Shown piece by piece: positions 60,054-64,000 of a stretch of DNA of 64,000 bases. Source of the DNA: CALJTV01 sp036821185 (GTDB lineage Bacteria > Chloroflexota > Dehalococcoidia > GIF9 > UBA5629). The first letter of the stretch is position 1. Every line of letters begins with the position of its first letter. The position numbers and the translations under genes were made by a program. A model generated the notes under the pieces. That model ran no database searches. It had not been told where the DNA came from and saw only the letters and a program-made list of their open reading frames with translations. Location of the stretch: contig DAISKD010000001.1 of assembly GCA_036821185.1 (NCBI GenBank), positions 186,001-250,000 on the forward strand, written 5' to 3'.

Positions 60054-61217
60054 ATGCGGTGGCAACATACCTCTGATAAGGTAAAGATTATATACTCTAC
60101 TCTTGTGCTGGTAGCCCTGTTTCTTCTGGCCAGCACCCCGGGGTGTTTTTTCCCAGTCCCATCACCAACCCCGGAACCCTCCCAGTCAGAATCGCCCAAC
60201 ACAGAGCATGAAGTGGGCAGTGGGGGTCTGAACCCCACATGGTCGTTGCCACGTACAAGAGAGGACGCACCGATGCTGCCAGGCATCGCCGATGTGGTGG
60301 AGAAAGTCTATCCCTCAGTGGTAGCCATAACCACTGAGGTGGTGACCCTAGACATATTCCTGACGCCAAGAAGCCAGTCAGGTGCTGGCTCGGGTTGGAT
60401 CATAGATAGTAACGGCATCATTGTCACCAATAACCATGTAGTTGAGGGAGCTAAGAAGGTCACTGTAGAACTGTACGATGGCAGGGTCTTTGAAGCAGGC
60501 CCCAGCAACATATACACAGACCCACTTACCGACCTGGCTGTGGTCAAGATCAATGCTTCCAACCTGCCTGCAGCCACCGTGGGCGATTCCACAAAGCTCC
60601 GCGTCGGGGACTGGGTGGTAGCCATAGGCAATCCTCTGGGGAGGGGGCTAAGGGCTAAGGAGGGGACAGTCAGCGGTCTTAAGGTCTCGCTAGAGGTTGA
60701 CCGCGGGCAGACCCTTGATGACCTTATAGAGACCTCCGCAGCCATCAACCCCGGCAACAGCGGTGGTCCTCTGGTCAATATGAAAGGGGAAGTGGTGGGC
60801 ATTACCAGCGCCAAAATATCCGGGGTTGGTGTCGAGGGTATGGGCTATGCCATCAGCACCAAAACCGCCATACCCATAATTGAACAGCTTATCAGGCAAG
60901 GATATGTTATCCGCCCTTGGCTCGGGGTCAGTTTGTATACCGTTGACCGTTACATTGCCATGGTAAATCGATTGCCGGTAGAGAAGGGAGTAGTGGTCAC
61001 ATATGTTGCACCTGGCAGTCCGGCTGAGAGGGCAGGACTGCGACAGCTCGATGTCATTATTCGCTTCAAAGGTAAGGATGTAACTGCGGCCCAAGAGATT
61101 ATCGAAGCAATACGTTTATCAAGCATCGGCGAGGATGTCGAAATAACCTTCGTCAGAGTTAGTGAGACACGAACCGTTTATGCCCGCCTGGCCCAGAGCC
61201 CGCCCCCGAAACGCTAG
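60054..61217 (+). CDS. HtrA/DegP-type trypsin-like serine protease with PDZ domain, lipoprotein
   Basis: 387 residues. The signal ends in STPGC (Cys31), a lipobox-like site, followed by a Pro/Ser linker. The triad is complete: His128 in VTNNHVVEG, Asp160 in LTDLAVVKI, Ser236 in NPGNSGGPL. One C-terminal PDZ domain starts near RPWLGVSL and includes GSPAERAGLRQLD. Expected role: protein quality control outside the membrane, together with the foldase and secreted proteins. Confidence 0.94.
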   Translation: MRWQHTSDKVKIIYSTLVLVALFLLASTPGCFFPVPSPTPEPSQSESPNTEHEVGSGGLNPTWSLPRTREDAPMLPGIADVVEKVYPSVVAITTEVVTLDIFLTPRSQSGAGSGWIIDSNGIIVTNNHVVEGAKKVTVELYDGRVFEAGPSNIYTDPLTDLAVVKINASNLPAATVGDSTKLRVGDWVVAIGNPLGRGLRAKEGTVSGLKVSLEVDRGQTLDDLIETSAAINPGNSGGPLVNMKGEVVGITSAKISGVGVEGMGYAISTKTAIPIIEQLIRQGYVIRPWLGVSLYTVDRYIAMVNRLPVEKGVVVTYVAPGSPAERAGLRQLDVIIRFKGKDVTAAQEIIEAIRLSSIGEDVEITFVRVSETRTVYARLAQSPPPKR

Positions 61218-61224
61218 GCTGTAA

Positions 61225-61241
61225 CGCTATTACGAATAGCG
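61225..61241. terminator. Hairpin between convergent htrA and ileS ends
   Basis: CGCTATT-acg-AATAGCG is a perfect 7-bp inverted repeat covering the ileS stop codon and lying 8 bases after the htrA stop. There is no U-tract on either strand, so a bidirectional terminator is only tentative. Confidence 0.3.
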
Positions 61242-64000
61242 CATTACACCTAGGATAACTTCATACCCAGAAATTCGGTGCTTTTCTTTATAACTGCCTT
61301 CGGGTATATCGGTTTTCACCAATTCCCTCGAAAGTGTCTCCTGTTTGATATACTGGGCAAATCTGGTCATCACATCCTGAACGAAATCGTCACCTTGATA
61401 GTAGACCACTATTGAATCGGTGACCTCAAACCCAGCTGAGCGGCGCATTGTCTGCAGGCGCCGGACTATCTCCCTGGCCATACCTTCAGCCTCCAGTTCG
61501 GGTGATAGCTTGGTGGCTATCGCCACCCAGTAATCTCCTTCCATAGCCAGGCTAAAGTCGTCACGCTGTGCGAAAGCTCCTGGTACGGAAGAGAACTCTA
61601 GCTCCTTAACATTCAACTCATCGAGAATCTGGCTGCTCATTCTTGTGATAGCAACCCTTTCAGCCTCTGAACTAATTCCAATAACCACCTTGGCAAGCGG
61701 CTGCCGCACCTTTATCCCAGCCTTGGCCCTGGCAGCACGTCCCAAGCTGCAGACCAGCATAGCAAGACGAGCAGCTTCGATGAGGTCCTCATCGATTTCA
61801 GATGTCTGCGCTATGGGGAAATCGGTCAGGTGCACGCTTTCTGGCACCCCAGGGTCAACAGACCGCACCAAGTTTTGGTAAATTTCCTCGGCGATAAACG
61901 GGACAAACGGGGCCAGCAGCTTAGAAAGTGTGGTTAAACACCGATATAGCGTCATATAAGCAGCCTGCTTATCAGCGTCATTCTGGCTCTTCCAGAAACG
62001 GCGCCTGCTTCGCCTAACATACCAGTTGGAAAGCTCATCGACGAACAATTCTATCTTCCGACCAGCGGTCGTTGGGTCATAGTGGTCTAAAGCTCCATCC
62101 ACCTCGAGAATAAGCTGGTTGAGCCGGGAGAGTATCCACCTGTCTAGGTCATGTAACGAGACCTCTGATCCCGAGGTCGGATCAAAGCGGTCGATGTTGG
62201 CATACATTACAAAGAAAGCGTACGTATTCCATAAAGTAAGCGAAAAGTTACGCAAAACTTCCTCCACCCCCCCGCCGGAAAAACGCCGGACATTGCCAGG
62301 AGGTGATGAGGTAAACAAGTACCAGCGTAAAGCGTCGGCACCGTAGCTATTGAGCACAGACCAAGGATCAACTACATTGCCCCTGGCTTTGCTCATCTTC
62401 TCTCCTTGTGCATCTAAGATATGTCCCAAGCAAATAACGTTTCTAAAACTGGGGCTGTCGAAAAGCAGAGTGGAGATTGCATGTAGGCTATAAAACCATC
62501 CCCGCGTTTGGTCAACTGCCTCACAGATATAGTCAGCTGGAAAGCCACGCCTAAAGACATCCTGATTTTCGAAAGGATAGTGCCACTGGGCAAAGGGCAT
62601 AGCGCCAGAATCGAACCAGCAATCGATGACCTCGCTCAGCCGCTTCATCTTGCCGCCACACTGATCGCATAAAAAGGTGATGTTGTCCACAAAAGGACGG
62701 TGAAGGTCTAGCGGGTCTGCAATTCCATTTATGCCCGGCTTGCTTTGGAGTTCAGTAACACCGCCAACACATTCGTACTTGCCACAGTGCTCGCAATTCC
62801 AGATATTCAGTGGCGTACCCCAGTAGCGCTCGCGTGAAAACGCCCAATCGACGTTATTTTCCAGCCAGTTACCAAAACGCCCGTGCTTTATGTACTCTGG
62901 GTACCAGTTGATCTCCTCATTCCGGGCAATCAGAGCAGCTTTCTTTACCGAAGTCCTGATATACCAGCTCCTTTTGGCGTAATAGAGGAGGGGCGACTCG
63001 CATCGCCAACAGAACGGATAGGTGTGGACTATACGTTCACTACGATAAAGCAAACCGCGTGATCTGAGGTCTTGAAGCACCAGGGGGTCAGCTTCCTTAA
63101 CAAACTTTCCCGAAAACGAATACTTGCCAGTAACACGCCCGTCGAGGTCTACCGGCTGCACGAAGTCCAGTCCGTTCTCTTTACCCGCCTCAAAATCGAC
63201 CTCCCCAAATGCTGGAGCAATATGAACTATTCCTGTCCCTTCGTCCAGAGACACAAAGTCCCCAGTGATAACAGGATACGCTAGGTCCTCTTTCTCCTGT
63301 TGTAGAGTGAGCATTTCATAGGTGGGCGTTTCTTCAGCGCCCTGGACATTAAAATGCCACCTCACCACTCCAAAATGGTGCGGGTTAAAAAGTGGCTCAT
63401 AATATAAGCCCACAAGCTCGGAACCAGAAATGCTCCCCTTCATTTCATACCCATCGAGCCCAACCTTTTGCGCCAGTGCTTCCGCCATAATCAGATACTC
63501 GGCCCCATTGTCAAATAGACCATACTTGGCGTCCGAGGCTACAGCCAAAGCTGTGTTGCCTGGCAGTGTCCACGGCGTCGTTGTCCAGACAAGGAAAAAG
63601 ACAGGTTTGTCCCACGGGACCCTATCCAACTGAGAGGAGACAATTTTCCCGGGAGTCACCAAGCCTCGAATGAGTTTGAATTTTATGTAAACGGACGGGT
63701 CATCGGCATCGTCTTTGTAGCCTAGTGCCACCTCATGTGAACTCAACGAGGTGCCGCATCTGGGACAATGCGGGGTCACCCGGTACCCCTGGTAGATAAG
63801 GCCCTTGTCCCACAGTTGTTTTAGCGCCCACCAGCAAGACTCGATATAGCTATTGTCTAAAGTCTTGTAAGCATCATTCAGGTCGACCCAGAATCCAATA
63901 CGTTCAGTGAGAGCCTCCCAGTCCTCGATGTAGCTGAACACGCTTTGGCGGCAAAGCTTGTTGAACTCCGCCACACCGAACTGCTCGATCTGCGCCTTGT
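61230..64000 (-). CDS. ileS: Isoleucyl-tRNA synthetase (5' end outside window)
   Basis: The C-terminal 923 residues are present; the N-terminal HIGH region is beyond the window edge and the frame is open to it. The editing (CP1) domain is visible (WTTTPWTLPGNTALAV). A CxxC pair (CPRC) precedes it, and a second CxxC...CxxC zinc region is in CEHCGKYEC and CDQCGGKMK. The KMSKS motif reads GEKMSKARGNV. The C-terminal anticodon-binding part and the IRxxR-like tail follow. It charges tRNA-Ile with proofreading of valine. No T-box can be examined because the leader lies outside. Confidence 0.96.
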   Translation of the reverse strand, partial: KAQIEQFGVAEFNKLCRQSVFSYIEDWEALTERIGFWVDLNDAYKTLDNSYIESCWWALKQLWDKGLIYQGYRVTPHCPRCGTSLSSHEVALGYKDDADDPSVYIKFKLIRGLVTPGKIVSSQLDRVPWDKPVFFLVWTTTPWTLPGNTALAVASDAKYGLFDNGAEYLIMAEALAQKVGLDGYEMKGSISGSELVGLYYEPLFNPHHFGVVRWHFNVQGAEETPTYEMLTLQQEKEDLAYPVITGDFVSLDEGTGIVHIAPAFGEVDFEAGKENGLDFVQPVDLDGRVTGKYSFSGKFVKEADPLVLQDLRSRGLLYRSERIVHTYPFCWRCESPLLYYAKRSWYIRTSVKKAALIARNEEINWYPEYIKHGRFGNWLENNVDWAFSRERYWGTPLNIWNCEHCGKYECVGGVTELQSKPGINGIADPLDLHRPFVDNITFLCDQCGGKMKRLSEVIDCWFDSGAMPFAQWHYPFENQDVFRRGFPADYICEAVDQTRGWFYSLHAISTLLFDSPSFRNVICLGHILDAQGEKMSKARGNVVDPWSVLNSYGADALRWYLFTSSPPGNVRRFSGGGVEEVLRNFSLTLWNTYAFFVMYANIDRFDPTSGSEVSLHDLDRWILSRLNQLILEVDGALDHYDPTTAGRKIELFVDELSNWYVRRSRRRFWKSQNDADKQAAYMTLYRCLTTLSKLLAPFVPFIAEEIYQNLVRSVDPGVPESVHLTDFPIAQTSEIDEDLIEAARLAMLVCSLGRAARAKAGIKVRQPLAKVVIGISSEAERVAITRMSSQILDELNVKELEFSSVPGAFAQRDDFSLAMEGDYWVAIATKLSPELEAEGMAREIVRRLQTMRRSAGFEVTDSIVVYYQGDDFVQDVMTRFAQYIKQETLSRELVKTDIPEGSYKEKHRISGYEVILGVMRYS

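Overview
The window looks like a chromosomal segment of a free-living, probably single-membrane bacterium. The best guess is a Chloroflexota lineage, possibly Dehalococcoidia-like. This is inference: a type IV pilus assembly operon has no secretin, many secreted proteins carry C-terminal membrane anchors, a TackOD1-like zinc-finger protein is present, and dispersed CCCTCACCCTAACCCTCTCCC-type palindromes are frequent. No phage, transposase, CRISPR array or rRNA was seen. The only RNA gene found is a tRNA-Pro(GGG).

Layout. 1-4.6 kb: a truncated GDP-mannose dehydratase-like gene and a 1140-residue membrane-anchored Asp-box/fibronectin-like protein, both on the minus strand. 4.7-16.6 kb: one long plus-strand operon. 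It opens with a zinc-finger protein of unknown function, then pilB, pilC, two successive copies of a three-gene minor-pilin module, a PilO-like gene and a PilM-PilN fusion. 16.7-19.6 kb: a divergent pilin with its own promoter, a ThiF/MoeB-like plus MoaD-like pair, a roughly ten-unit array of small palindromes, and the prepilin peptidase. 19.8-21.6 kb: a hydrolase and an epimerase. 21.8-30.6 kb: the pyrimidine operon pyrR-pyrB-pyrC-carA-carB-pyrK-yjbQ behind a complete PyrR-type attenuator. 30.8-35.3 kb: two paralogous GT4 glycosyltransferases, an alpha/alpha-toroid protein and a convergent methyltransferase. 35.4-39.1 kb: a MacA/MacB-type efflux system. 39.1-43.9 kb (minus): a foldase, hom, thrC, a flavin reductase and folE. 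43.98 kb: tRNA-Pro. 44.1-51.0 kb: a block of secreted or anchored proteins of mostly unknown role with a subtilase. 51.1-52.2 kb: DAHP synthase behind a leader-peptide attenuator. 52.2-54.0 kb: a NarL-type two-component pair. 54.2-59.8 kb: a fatty-acid synthesis operon (acpP, two KAS II genes, fabK, fabD, a crotonase). 60-64 kb: an HtrA-type protease and the 3' part of ileS.

Two cis-regulatory systems can be read base by base. The first is the pyr leader: a perfect PyrR-binding consensus, an antiterminator, and a terminator whose 3' arm contains the pyrR Shine-Dalgarno. The second is the leader of DAHP synthase: a short peptide with clustered Trp and Phe codons, followed by mutually exclusive antiterminator and terminator helices. 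The least explained parts are the TackOD1-like protein heading the pilus operon, the duplicated minor-pilin module, the palindrome array, the secreted-protein block with a structured leader at 47.8 kb, and the GT4/toroid/methyltransferase cluster.
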